Below are positions 34,970-45,689 of a stretch of 64,000 bases of DNA, one piece after another (position 1 is the stretch's first letter; each line of letters opens with the position of its first letter). Under the pieces are notes generated by a model. It made no database searches. It was not told the DNA's origin and saw only the letters and a program-made list of their open reading frames with translations. A program made the translations under genes and the position numbers. Source of the stretch: Acheta domesticus (lineage: Eukaryota; Arthropoda; Insecta; Orthoptera; Gryllidae); NCBI GenBank assembly GCA_031308135.1, contig JAHLJT010008756.1, positions 99,722,510-99,786,509 of the forward strand. The letters run 5' to 3'.

Positions 34970-35695
34970 CAATAATACCGCATCAGAATTCCCACAATTT
35001 TATAGAAATGTTGATGACAAATAAATAGTTATAAATAAGCATATTTATTCATTAGTTCTCCAAGTGGAATAATCATATTTCGAAAAACTTAACCTAATCA
35101 GTCCTTCAGCAGTTCTTTCATCAGTATTTCGTTCGCTTATCAATCTTCATCCCCAAGGATCTCCGCAGTTATTTTTAAAATTATCGCTTTGAGAAATATT
35201 AATGCCTTCCAATTTTAGGCTCCTAGAAAAAATATCCGTCAATATCTAGAAAAATATCACCTTCAACGTCTTAAGCGTTTCTTGGAAACAGACATCGCTT
35301 ATTCAGAAGAAGCTCTAGCATTTAAGTACTTTTTTAGTCGCGCGCTTAGCAATATTCAGAATTATATTACAGGAGATACATTGACAGGTGATTCACAACG
35401 AATGTTGGAAATGTTCAGAAAAAAAATATCTCGACAAAAACTCAACATGCGTTGGTCTTGATGAAATCCAGTGTTCCTGAATGTTTGACAGAGATTCTTT
35501 CTAACATTTTTCCCCTGTAAAATAAGACAGAACATCAGAAACGCAATACAGAAACAAATGATGATAGAACAGCACATACTTTCGCGCATTATTTGTAACG
35601 GCTCCGCAATATTATACTATATAAACCTGCAAAAGTTTTTTCAACCAGCAAAAACTTATTTCCGCGCCTAGACTCAAACTTAGGTCCATCGAGTT
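34970..35695. other. AT-rich sequence without recognisable feature
   Basis: Nothing recognised. Confidence 0.4.
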
Positions 35696-35699
35696 AATA

Positions 35700-36420
35700 C
35701 GCAATAATCGAAAATCCGGAGAGTTCCACTTCTGAGAAAATAATTGTTTAAAAATTGCCTAGATATTTCTCACAAAATTGCACTTAAACTACTCATATTT
35801 TCGAACAATTGAATATGACCTTATTTGAAGACCTGTGTGTACGGAACTGATTTTTTTAAGAAAAGAATCTGTCTTTAATATTATAGTTGTAGGAAGACAC
35901 CTAAAAACGTGAACTTTTGCAATTTTCGAAAAATCAGGGATTTTAACGAAAATGAGATCTGCATCGTTCTTTTAAGCGTTCTTTAAACTATCCGAGGACA
36001 AAGTTTAATTAAAAAATGGAGCCTTTTCGAAAAAATTTTGAAGCTTAATGAAAATTACCCCCAAAATCAAAATATCCGTTTGAAATTGAAAGGAATACAA
36101 ATTCATTTTAATTGATCGAGAAATAACAATTTTGGAGAAAAATCGGCTGATCCGGGTGCTGGGAACTAGGTGCTAGAGTTGACCACAAACTGACAGTCGT
36201 TTTGCCGTCAATCGATTTTTCGGTGTTAAGGGCCCACAGAACAGATTCTTACTATGTAACGCGTTAGAGATAGTAATTTAACTGTATACAGGGACAAGAT
36301 TTATCCATTTTTTCGTTTCCAGAGCCTGCCGATAAGAGTTTTTCTGTCGAAAATTCTCCGTTTTCCGGCGCACAGTTTCAATACTCCCTCTTCTTACGAA
36401 GTTAGGGCGAGAAAGTAAAA
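35700..36420 (-). repeat. R1 dispersed repeat with 5' end
   Basis: On the minus strand it starts at about 36420 with 'ttttactttctcgccctaac' and 'cttcgtaagaagagggag', then 'gtgcgccggaaaacgg', 'gaaaaaatggataaat', 'gattgacggcaaaacg', 'gattttctccaaaattg' and the interior modules, fading near 35700. Confidence 0.78.
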
Positions 36421-36499
36421 TACTTGAGCTGTATACGTATATTAAAGAACACTGTGTTAATTACTGATAAAAGAAAAAAATTGAAAATCAATAAGCTAT

Positions 36500-37570
36500 T
36501 CCTTTTTTTACCAGCTTTATTTTCTGTCTGTTCAATCCATTGATTTTACAGAGCTTTTAATTACTTAACACTAGAACAGGGTTAAGGCATAGGCAGGCGG
36601 GGAGTTCATTTATTTGAAGCTCCCTCTCACTTTGTTACGATTTAGTGTTTGAATTTTTCTTAACTTCATTTTGAATTTGTAGTATTCTAACATTGAATGT
36701 TATGTCTGTAAGTTTAATACATTTTTTTATTCAATTTGCTTTCTTATTTGAACGTTTATGGCGGACGTAGTTTGTCCTTGGGGAACCTTGAAATAATTTT
36801 TTATGTCTTCTGCTGATCGTCCTAGATTGAAGTTTTTAACGCATTCTGCTTTTGGTAATGCTTCAAAACATTTTACTGATAATTTATTAATGTAAGTAGT
36901 TATATTTTCTATGTTCACCTCGTTTCTAATTTGTCTATTTGACACGTACCATGGTGCTTTAATTATGCGTCATAAAAATTTGTTTTGAACTACTTGAATT
37001 TTCTCCAAGTTACTTTTTGAGGCTCCTCCCCAGACTGGGCAGGCGTAAGTAAGCGATGGTCTGATAATGGATTTGAATATAGTTATCCCATTTTCTATGC
37101 TTAGTCTTGAGTGGTTATTTATAAGTGGATATAGTTTTGCAATTTTCACGTATGTTTTACTGGCTATTTCTTTAATGTGATATTTCCACGTTAGTTTTTG
37201 ATCAAGAAGTACTCCTAAATATCTTACTGGTTGATCCTTTTTGATCCATTTTAAATTTACATTTTTAATGATTAGTGGGTTTGGCATTTTAGGTCGTCGT
37301 AACGTAAATATCTTGGGTTGTGATTTAGTGGGGTTTATTTTTATTTCCCATTTTGAGCACCAATTTATAAATGTATCTAACGATGTTTGTAGAATTTCTC
37401 TACCTTGTTGTACATCTTTGTTTGTTGTAAAAAGTCCTGTGTCATCAGCGAAACATGCTATTTCTGTTCTTTCCATCTGGGGGTAGTCTGCAACGTAAAT
37501 GTTAAAGAGGGTTGGTGAGAGCGGTCACCCTTGCGGTAATCCATAATAAGCTATTCCTAAAGATTCCACA
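36500..37570 (-). mobile_element. Jockey-type LINE fragment, 5' truncated
   Basis: Coding sequence for the C-terminal half of a non-LTR reverse transcriptase, followed downstream (36500-36730) by AT-rich presumed 3' UTR. Truncation at the 5' end, here just upstream of the GLPQG box, is typical of LINE insertions. No clear poly(A) or target duplication was found. Confidence 0.75.
36730..37560 (-). pseudogene. Non-LTR reverse transcriptase, two in-frame stops
   Basis: Reading from 37560 down: YYGLPQG, a TGA stop at 37525-37527 where Ser is expected, then PLSPTLFNIYVADYP. The catalytic box is CFADDTGLF, followed by WCSKWEIKINPTKS, VRYLGVLLDQKLTWKYHI, IIRPSLTYACPVWGGASKSNLEKIQVVQNKFL, a second TGA at 36970-36972, and RIIKAPWYVSNRQIRNEV, ending near 36730. 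The motif order (LPQG, ADD, WxxxIN-KS, YLG, RP-L-YA-PIW) is that of jockey/CR1-group LINE polymerases. Both stops lie in one continuous frame with no frameshift, so decay is mild. The N-terminal endonuclease and RT blocks are missing. Confidence 0.85.
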
Positions 37571-37579
37571 AATCATTGG

Positions 37580-38335
37580 TGCCGAATTAGCACAAAATGT
37601 GAAATAAAAATTAATGGAGAGAGTAAACATTTTTTACAAAAACATTATTTTATAAATCGGGAAAATTTTAGCAGAGCCACAACACTGACTCCTTTTTTCT
37701 GCGTTACATCATTCGGTGTTTCTTACAATAGTTCTCGACTCACTGATCCGAATTATTTTTCTGTGCCTTTTGATATTTAAATAATTATGTTTTGAAAATG
37801 AAATACGAATATAAGTCTACAAAGAATATAAAAGACGAATATTTTTGGATATACAGAAAAACATTGATAACTATAAACATCCGTTTAGGTGACAAAATGT
37901 CACCTAAGCATGCATATACCAAATTTTTTCAGGCGGATGTTCCGAAGAACTGACACCGTTGTTTTCAACCTACTACTTTTAATTTATGTTCTTTCATAAA
38001 GAGTTGGAAATGAAAAAGAAGTGATTTTTATGAAGTTTATACTGTGTTCAAATGATTGTAAAAGAAACAAAATAACAAAAAGGATTTTACAAATGAACGG
38101 AGACGTATTAATGAAAAATAAATATACTGACAACACAAAAGTCTCAATTAAAATATGAATCGATAATTGAAGCTGATTCCTTCCATTGAAAACAATGGCA
38201 CAGGAACTTAAGTTCGTTATTTGTATTAACAAACAACATAACTTTGGTAGGTTAAAAGGTCGATATTTGACTTAAACATTACTATTCCGAGAATAAAATA
38301 TCACTTTTTCAGAGAATGCGGACAGAGAAAGGTGT
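37580..38335. other. AT-rich sequence without recognisable feature
   Basis: Nothing recognised. Confidence 0.4.
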
Positions 38336-38340
38336 GTGTT

Positions 38341-38990
38341 TTAAATGTTTGCGAAAAACAGAGGCGAATAGACGATCGACGGACCAACTAACGGACGGTC
38401 AAATGGGTGGATAGACGACTGACGGATAAACGACTGACAGTTGACCGACTTGCGCAACAACGGACGAACAGACGAGCGTCGGATGCACACATGGAGTGGT
38501 AGACGACTGAAAGACTCACTGACGCATAAACGATCGACCGACACACGGACGACAGACCAAGTAGACCACGATAGACGACCGACCAAGCGACACACGGATG
38601 GATAGATGACCGATCGACCGACACACGGGCCAATAGACAACCGGCCGATGCATGGACGAATAGACAATCGACTGAAGCACGGGCGGATAGACAATAGACC
38701 GACGCACGGACGGAGAGGCAAACCAACCGACCGACCGATACACGGGCGGATAGACAACCGACCGACGCACGGACGATAAGACAGACCGACCGAAGCACGG
38801 GCGGAGAGACAGACAGACTGACCGACCGACCGACCGACGCACGGTCGGAAAGGCAGGCCTACTGACCGACGCACGGGTGAATAGACATCAGACCGAGACG
38901 CAAGGACGGAGGGACGTAATGAGAGATGAGCCGACGGCTGGACGGTCGGTGGGACTCAAGGACAGATTGCCGGACTGGCAGATGGAGAGG
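38341..38990. repeat. Degenerate minisatellite built on GACC/GACG tetramers
   Basis: Units of roughly 36-44 bp of the form 'gatagacaaccgaccgacg' plus 'cacggacgg' recur about 12-15 times with heavy variation. The tetramers gacc, gacg and gacn run throughout. Long minus-strand ORFs rich in Arg, Ser, Val and Cys are products of this periodicity. Confidence 0.85.
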
Positions 38991-38994
38991 TAGG

Positions 38995-39490
38995 TGTAAA
39001 AATAGACTTTTGGGTTATCAGGGTGCTCTTAAACGTATCAAAATTGCTTTTTGTAACATTGAATAACAATGATTACATGTTACTAAAAGGTTACATATTT
39101 CACAGTAAATGTGAAGACGTTTCGTTTTTGAGGACTCTGAAAAAGCGTTGAATTTACGTTATCTTAATATGGTTGAAATATATCACTGGGTGGTCTCTTA
39201 TTGAAAATGAAGCGAATACAATCTACGCAACATCAGGGCGAGGGAGCGCTCAAATTATCACAAAAGTAAGGCTTTTGTGGAAATCTTTTGATCTACTCAC
39301 GTGATCGTAATGCATTACCACTCTCAAACGATCTGTTATTCTCTTTCTACCTGTTCAGTAAATTATAAACAAAAACATGCCAAATAATTTTTAACCCTTG
39401 TGCAACGGGCACAAATGAACGAACTTGTGGAACAACCCTTGGAAACTCCCCCAGCAGCAAAGTTCCTTTAATGAAAGGAAAACGCACGAC
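38995..39490. other. AT-rich sequence without recognisable feature
   Basis: Nothing recognised. Confidence 0.4.
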
Positions 39491-39499
39491 CCTTCATCT

Positions 39500-40080
39500 C
39501 AACGAGTCCCCTCCAACAAACACCGCGGGGAGTAACCCGTGTGTCCGCGAGATGCGTCATGCGAAAGCGCGCTTCTTGGAAGGAGGCTGCCAAGGCGCGG
39601 CCCAGAAGCCTCCGCTTCAGCCGAGGGGCTGAAACGGGGCGCGAGCGATGTGGGGCGCTCGCCTAGTGGCACAATTCGCCCTCGGAGCAGCAACAGCAGC
39701 AGCGGCGGCGGCACCACTGCCAGCAGCGGCAGGGGGCTGCGCCGCACCGCACGAGCCGAAGCTCCTGGCCGCCGCCGCCGCCGCCGACCTTGCGCCTGCG
39801 TCGCCCGCGGGATCGATAGCGCCACTGCAGCGGCGGCGCCCCGCCCACCGCCCACTGCCCGCCGCGAGCCTCCACTGCCCCGCCGCCGCCGCCGCCACCG
39901 CTCCGTCCCCCTGGGACGCCGGAGGGAAAAGCAGAGCCGCGAGCCGGTGGAGGCTTCCGACGAGGACGCGACGCGACCCGCACCGGGCGCTGGGTGCTGG
40001 GTGCTGGGTGCTGGACACTGGTCGCCCGCTCCATTAGGTTATCCGCCAAAAAGGGTTCGAGACATCCGGGCTTCGACTAC
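39500..40080. promoter_or_regulatory. CpG island; candidate promoter
   Basis: A sharply bounded GC- and CpG-rich block with CAG/CGG-type triplet runs (39690-39720, 39760-39800, 39880-39900) and an 8-bp 'ctgggtgc' repeat at 39990-40013. ORFs exist in five frames and are Ala/Arg/Pro-rich, which argues for composition rather than coding. A plausible promoter or first exon, but no orientation cue was found. Confidence 0.55.
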
Positions 40081-40128
40081 GCGTGCGTTTTACGCCATTC
40101 CAAAACCCTTTGGCGCACATACAAACAT

Positions 40129-40510
40129 ACACTCACACATACAGTCACATACATACACATAGTCGTATACACTCACACATACAGTCACATACATACACTT
40201 AGTCGTATACAAACACTCACACATAGTCACATGAACCTAGTCACACGCACAGCCTTTCAGACATACACACACATACACTTGCCTAGACACACGCTCGTCT
40301 AGACACACGCTCGTCTAGACACACGCTCGCATAGACACACGCTCGCATAGACACACGCTCGCATAGACACACGCTCGCATAGACACACGCTCGCATAGAC
40401 ACACGCTCGCATAGACACACGCTCGCATAGACACACTCGCATAGACCCACACACTCGCATTGACACACACACTAGCAAAGACATACACTCGCTTGGAGAC
40501 ACTCTCTCAC
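40129..40510. repeat. CA-rich minisatellites, 40-bp then 16-bp units
   Basis: From 40129 a unit of 40 bp ('acactcacacatacagtcac' plus 'atacatacacatagtcgtat') occurs twice plus a partial copy. From about 40283 to 40450 a 16-bp unit (agacacacgctcgcat, earlier variant ...cgtct) repeats about ten times nearly unchanged. The minus-strand Cys/Val/Arg-rich ORFs are artefacts of it. Confidence 0.92.
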
Positions 40511-40519
40511 ATATGGAAA

Positions 40520-41068
40520 CATGTACACCCACTCAATACGCAACGCATTTACACTCGCATACGTATACACATTGACCGTTCCCGTACGATCTCCGTTTGA
40601 CACAATTCCTAGAAACCCAGTGTATGTGGACGTGTTCCCAGTGGCCCCTTTCGCAGAATTTCTTAGAGGCTCAACGGCAAGGAGAATTCAAAGGAAATGC
40701 CATTGCGCCAGAGATCAAATATATTCATGTTATTACAGTCATTCCTACGATAACGTTACTTAGCAAGATAAGCGCCCAGCAAGCAAGAATAACAAGCGAC
40801 TATGTTCGCGTAATGTTTACACTTCAACGTGAGCGAAAACATTTCACGCAACGAAACATTCTCACAATCTTAGTCACACGACTTACTCATATCACTACTT
40901 TTCGCCACTTTTAAGTATGTTGTTCAGATTTTGAAACTTAATTGTTACCAATTGTTTAGATTAAACATACTCGTAGTATTAATGTATTTTATTTACAGAA
41001 GAACTCCAAAGGGACGACACATGAAAGTAACTTAACCCCACCCAACAAACTGGCTCTCGCAGATGACG
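40520..41068. other. No recognisable feature
   Basis: A long ORF (40597-40914, +) shows no family resemblance. A good acceptor-like site (tgtattttatttacag, ending at 40998) has no paired donor of note. Confidence 0.35.
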
Positions 41069-41076
41069 ATCTATCA

Positions 41077-41319
41077 CAGTGTTGTCAAGGTCGATGCCAC
41101 GAGCAGGAGTCCGTGGCAAGAACGCCTCGACGAAATCGCCCCTCTACGCAGTTCATCACCCCGCCACCAGAGACAACGCCATCCCTATTATAAAACGGCG
41201 GGGTTACTACTACTCGTAATAGTTCCCTTTCCCGAGGTTAGTTGCGCACAGATGCTCATGGCATGCTTTGGTGCCACGACGAGTGCCACAGCCACCAGTA
41301 GAAGACCTTGACACCACTG
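41077..41319. mobile_element. hAT-type MITE, copy 2
   Basis: Begins 'cagtgttgtcaaggtc' and ends 'gaccttgacaccactg', an inverted pair of about 16 bp. It is flanked by 8-bp near-duplicates atctatca (41069-41076) and gtctatca (41320-41327). It is the same family as 30367-30582 but carries about 27 bp more in its left third. Confidence 0.87.
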
Positions 41320-41344
41320 GTCTATCAGACTATCGCGACTGTAG

Positions 41345-41545
41345 CAAAGACCCTCTTTCGTGGACTCAGTGAGCGACAGGGGTGGTGCAAGCGCGCCGAC
41401 GTTCAAGGCGGGAAAGGGCCAATGAAACGCGCTGCGGAAGGGCGCCTCATCAGGTGCTCGCCAGGGGACGCGAAGGAGGGACTCGCCAGGGGACGCGTAG
41501 AAGTATTAACGTGCACATCACATCCCGGGGGACGTTGTGACAAAT
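41345..41545. other. GC-rich patch with a 25-bp tandem duplication
   Basis: CpG-rich segment containing 'ctcgccaggggacgcg' twice (41457-41472 and 41482-41497), a 25-bp tandem step. No coding evidence. Confidence 0.45.
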
Positions 41546-41989
41546 GAGAAGAGCTGTATTTATTTACTAAAATGAAAAGGAATGTGAAATATTTGGCTTG
41601 AGGCAAAGTGTTTAACCACGGTGGATATTCACTCTCAAGATGTGTTTTTTGAAAGCACAGCAGATTTCAAGTTCAAACTGCAAATGTTTAAAACTTAAAA
41701 CCACCTTCGTCTGATGGGTTATTACCTAATCTGAATTTATCTCGCCATTTTGTCGCCGGATTAAAATAATCGAGAAGCATGAATGAGTATCAACTGTATT
41801 GAAAGAATGAATGCCGTATGTATCGCTGTGTTACTTCTAATCATCTTTCGATATCCACGGACGTTCCCTTACCGGCTGAGACTTGCTTTTCCAGGTGCCC
41901 CCTCCCCGGTACCTACCGTCTCCCATCCAAAGAGCCAGTGAGTTGTAATCCAGTGTCAACCATGGGAGGGAATGATATGGAGTTTACGA

Positions 41990-42261
41990 CATTGGCATTA
42001 TTACAGAAATAGATATGAGACATTGTTTTGTCGTGTTATTTTTCATAAAGCTTTTTCATTCGCATTGCGGCCATCTTCAGGGATACAAAAATAACGACAT
42101 ATCTAAATTACATTTAAAATGTTAAATAATACACTAAAATTTTGATCGTAAGTTAGATTTTTGTCGCACTGAAGTTGGCCGCAATGCAACCGAAAAAGCT
42201 GTATGGCAAAATAAACACGACAAAACAGCGCCTCATATCTATTTCTATAGCAGTGTCAATG
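41990..42261. mobile_element. Foldback of two inverted Penelope-type terminal repeats
   Basis: Left arm 41990-42080 and right arm 42169-42261 are inverted copies. Shared features read outward are 'aaagct', 'cacgacaaaac' and 'atatctatttct'. Each arm carries a hammerhead-like core: complement of 42054-42080 (CTGAAGA, stem around 'aat', GAAA) and 42169-42195 on + (CTGAAGT, stem around 'aat', GAAA). Penelope-like elements and their non-coding derivatives carry such ribozymes in their terminal repeats. No RT is present. Confidence 0.65.
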
Positions 42262-42264
42262 AAT

Positions 42265-42694
42265 GAATGAAGTTTGGCAAGCCTAGGTTATGAGTCCATG
42301 GTGGTTAGTCCTGCGTTAGAGCAAAGAAGCAAGGCTACACCTAGATGGCGAAGATGCTGCGACCTGTAACCTCACACACCTAGTCTTCAATCCCACTCAT
42401 GCAACCTACCGAGAAAGGGGAAGGAATCAATCATAGGATTGAATATTCAAGGTGTTAACACACGCTGTGCTAAATTTTGTGTTCAGAAAATTTTACGTTC
42501 ATCTATTTTATGGGCCAAGATATCGGGAGTGGAAAGATCGAAATTAGGAAGAGAAGGAAATGTTTATATATTCGCCCCTCTCGATGGCTGATAGTGAGTT
42601 CTACATCAGGCTGCTCAAATGCAAGAATTCGGTCCTGACTGCCCGCGGACTGCTGCAGTGGCCCGTGCGCCAGTCGCCTTTCACTAGACTAGAG
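42265..42694. other. Unassigned; 3' part shared with 48830-48929 (R5)
   Basis: The last ~90 bp match 48830-48929 ('aagaa-ttcggtcc', 'tgcc-cgg', 'ctttcactagactagag', identical over the last 17 bp). The match ends exactly where the LINE coding sequence begins. The rest is not recognised. Confidence 0.45.
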
Positions 42695-43560
42695 CCTCAG
42701 ACGATACGGTAATTTACATGTCCCACTCCTCAATTAATTACATAGCCAAAGAAATTCAATCCCATTTAAATGAAATAGAAACCTGTGCAACGAAATGGAA
42801 AATCAAAATCAACCCCTTGAAATCTACAGCTAAAATCTTCACTTTCAGACCACATTCCTTCCCCACGCCGTTCAAAATTAACAACAACATAATCCCTTGG
42901 ACTCCCCATAACAATACCGTTAAATACCTTGGCCTCCATATGGACACCACACTGAATTGGAAAATACACATAGACACCCAATTTCAACAAGCCAAAGCAA
43001 AATTAATACAGTTAAAACCACTCTTAAATCTCAGTAAACTCTCACTAAGTAATAGCATCATCTTGTATAATACTATTATAAGACCTCTTCTTCTGTACGC
43101 TTGTCCAATTTGGACAAATGCAGCTAAATATAACGTCAACAAAATACAGATAATTCGAAATAAATTCCTAAGAACCATCACTCAAGCCCCCTGGTTTATT
43201 TCCAATAAGCAATTACACCACGAATTTACCCTTAATTCCATCGCACACCACATAGCCTTCCTTGCTAATAACTTCTATTCCAACCTAAACCTCATCAACC
43301 AAGATAGACACATTAGCATAGGTAAATATAATGAAACCCCAACAAGAATAAAAAATAGATATCCTATCCACTCATTCCTAAACATTTTTGCAAGTATTAA
43401 TGATTCTTAGAGGTGCTCGGTGAGTCCCCTCGTCAATTGTGGTGTTCAATAGATTTAGTTTATAGTCTTCAATGTAAGTCAACAAAGCAAATGGAGAGTT
43501 GTAAAAACTGAACTTTGTATAATAATCCTATATAAAATAAAATTTAAAAAAATAAAAAAG
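42695..43560 (+). mobile_element. Jockey-type LINE 3' end, 5' truncated
   Basis: LINE insertion truncated inside the catalytic box of its polymerase, with the remaining coding sequence intact and an A-rich 3' end (43530-43560). Its polymerase is a relative of the one at 36730-37560 but from a different subfamily. Confidence 0.8.
42697..43410 (+). pseudogene. Non-LTR reverse transcriptase, C-terminal part
   Basis: Opens SDDTVIYM, the YADD-type catalytic box. It continues CATKWKIKINPLKS, VKYLGLHMDTTLNWKIHI, IIRPLLLYACPIWTNAAKYNVNKIQIIRNKFLRTITQAPWFISNKQLHHEF, and stops at 43410. The frame is uninterrupted for about 237 codons, so this insertion is younger than the 37-kb copy. The first Met (42718) is internal to the original protein; endonuclease and upstream RT motifs are absent. 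As a truncated product it should be dead, although it could be transcribed from a neighbour. Confidence 0.85.
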
Positions 43561-43564
43561 ACTA

Positions 43565-43960
43565 AAACCAATTACTCCGTGCGGCTCCTCTACCTTCCCC
43601 ATCCCTCGGGTTGATTCGACAAGCAGCGGGCCAATGTAAAATGATATAAATACACAAGATTTCACAAATGTTAGCAATCATCTCTCGTATTTACAAAAAT
43701 CATCTTCCTTTTCATTTTTGTAAAATATTTTCTCAATTCTATCAAGAGGATTGTGTATGTTCTCTATAGTTAATTTGCTTCTACGTGCTTTCTCTTATCT
43801 TCCCATATAGTTCATGAGCTGGAACACTTGAAAAACTAAAAAATACTAATTATGAGTTATGACCATTGTATTGTAACATTGTACAATTAATTTTTATCAA
43901 CTGATCTTCTACGATACCTTTTAATAATGCTTACTGTTAACCCGTCGATTATTAACCGTG
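43565..43960. other. AT-rich sequence without recognisable feature
   Basis: Nothing recognised. Confidence 0.4.
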
Positions 43961-43962
43961 CG

Positions 43963-44205
43963 ATATCTCTCCTCCCTCTTCCTCCCTCTTCCTCCCTCTT
44001 CCTCCTTCTTCCTCCCTCTTCCTCCCTCTTCCTCCCTCTTCCTTCCTCTTCCTTCCTCTGCTTCCTCTTCTACCTCTTCTACCTCTTCTACCTCCTCTCT
44101 CTTCTACCTCTTCTCTCTCTTCTACCTCTTCTACCTCTTCTACCTCTTCTAACTCTTCTATCTCTTTTACCTCTACCTCTTTTTCCTCTTCTTCATCATC
44201 TTTCT
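43963..44205. repeat. Polypyrimidine repeat (CTTCCTCCCT then CTTCTACCT units)
   Basis: About 240 bp with pyrimidines on the + strand: units of 10 bp (cttcctccct) then 9 bp (cttctacct). The reverse complement reads poly-Glu; neither strand is considered coding. Confidence 0.92.
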
Positions 44206-44214
44206 TGTTAAATT

Positions 44215-44975
44215 TCATTAATCATTTGATTAGAAAATCTAGGATCTCACGTTACCTCTTTGATTAATATATAACTTTAGAAATGTTTTTTAAGGATTAA
44301 ACTCCTGTCAGACGGCCAGAAAGCCTTCCGTGTTAAGTGATGTATTAGCTTGTGGATCTCTCTAAGATGAAAATCTGAAAGCATCAAGTGATTATGACAC
44401 AAGAAACACCCACTAAAACATTTCTTGCTTATTTGAGAAAACGTGTCTTCGTAAACATTTCTTGACATGTGTTTTTGAATGTGCCGATTTTGAAAAAAGG
44501 CAACAACGAGGAATGGAAATTAAATGAAAGAAAACTCGAGGAAATACGCAATATATCGACGTTTTTCATTCTCATAGTGTCACTAGCTGTTATTGAAAAA
44601 CGACATTTTTTTCAAAAATGCATGACATCATTTAAAGATCTAAATTGGGAGATAAATTGCAATGAGAGAGAAATATCTGACATTAATATTAGAAGTGTAT
44701 GATGTATTCAGAGAATATTTGAAGTTTTGAAGTTTTCATAATTTCGGAGGTTTTATTGAAAATATGAACCAGGCCATATTTACAAATGAACTCGAAAATT
44801 ACATAAAGGATACCCACCATTAAGAATCATAGAAAATGGTAAAGTAATTAAATGTAGTAATCAATCGTGAAGTTTAAGTACGAGTAATAATTCAAATGAG
44901 TATTAGTAAGTATAGTATTGCGATAAACGATTTGTTTAATATCAGTACTTAGTGCAGAAAATTGTCACTGAAAAA
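44215..44975. other. AT-rich sequence without recognisable feature
   Basis: Nothing recognised. Confidence 0.4.
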
Positions 44976-44980
44976 ACTTA

Positions 44981-45028
44981 ATATAATCCAAAATGACTTC
45001 CGTTCAGATCTTAACCTTAGTCAAATGT
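44981..45028 (+). repeat. 48-bp direct repeat, copy 1
   Basis: Identical to 45642-45689 except for one base (c or g at position 20). Similarity stops abruptly on both sides. Confidence 0.95.
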
Positions 45029-45241
45029 AATTATGTCCTCGTACTCATTGAATGATGAGATTTTTTGATTTGTAATAGTTGATTTCCTGTCATATTATTT
45101 TTTTAATTAATTCTTTCTTAAATGTTCCTTCAACTTTCTGTTATTTAGAAATACTATTGCAGAAAACATAGAAAGAGGCGGGAAGCGAATGTAATTGAAT
45201 GATCCTGTCACAAATAGTACATTATGAAACAATGATATAAT

Positions 45242-45335
45242 GATGGGTATTAATACACGAGTGTGATTTTACGATACGAGCGAGGAACGAGCAAATATCG
45301 TAAACTTCACCCGAGTATGAAACCCATTACATCGA
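45242..45335. repeat. Hairpin-forming foldback, about 95 bp
   Basis: The left arm ('atgggtattaatacacgag', then 'gattttacgata') is complementary, with a few mismatches, to the right arm ('tatcgtaaacttcacccgag', then 'atgaaaccca'). The centre is 'cgagcgaggaacgagcaa'. It sits between the two copies of the 48-bp direct repeat. Confidence 0.75.
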
Positions 45336-45641
45336 GTTTCATACTGTTCTTTTTCTACGACTTACGGTAACTTTTATAAGTCAAACTTTTACATTGAATC
45401 GTTTCGTGGCAATTGGCATGCAGGATTCAGCTAAGGCCACTTATCGGACAGCTCCCTACCCACCGCAGGTGACTTTGTTTTACCAGTCTGGCTGCGAGGG
45501 AGTACAGAAGTTGCGGCAATAATTCCGACGTCACCACTTTTGCTTTTTCTCTTATTTCTGGAAGTGTCAAGTCCATCTTTGATTCACTAGAAATTTTAAA
45601 CTAAAGAATTGATCATTTTTTAAGAAGGCAGCGGCAGCGAT

Positions 45642-45689
45642 ATATAATCCAAAATGACTTGCGTTCAGATCTTAACCTTAGTCAAATGT
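45642..45689 (+). repeat. 48-bp direct repeat, copy 2
   Basis: 47 of 48 bases match 44981-45028, 661 bp away in the same orientation. Confidence 0.95.

Noticed and set aside
38341..38874. Cys/Arg/Ser/Val repeat ORFs on the minus strand
   Set aside because: Generated by the degenerate GACC/GACG minisatellite.
10265..40510. Direct-repeat arrays considered as CRISPR
   Set aside because: All arrays are head-to-tail minisatellites without unique spacers, and the genome is eukaryotic.
43952..44218. Poly-Glu ORF on the minus strand
   Set aside because: Direct translation of the polypyrimidine repeat; not supported as coding.
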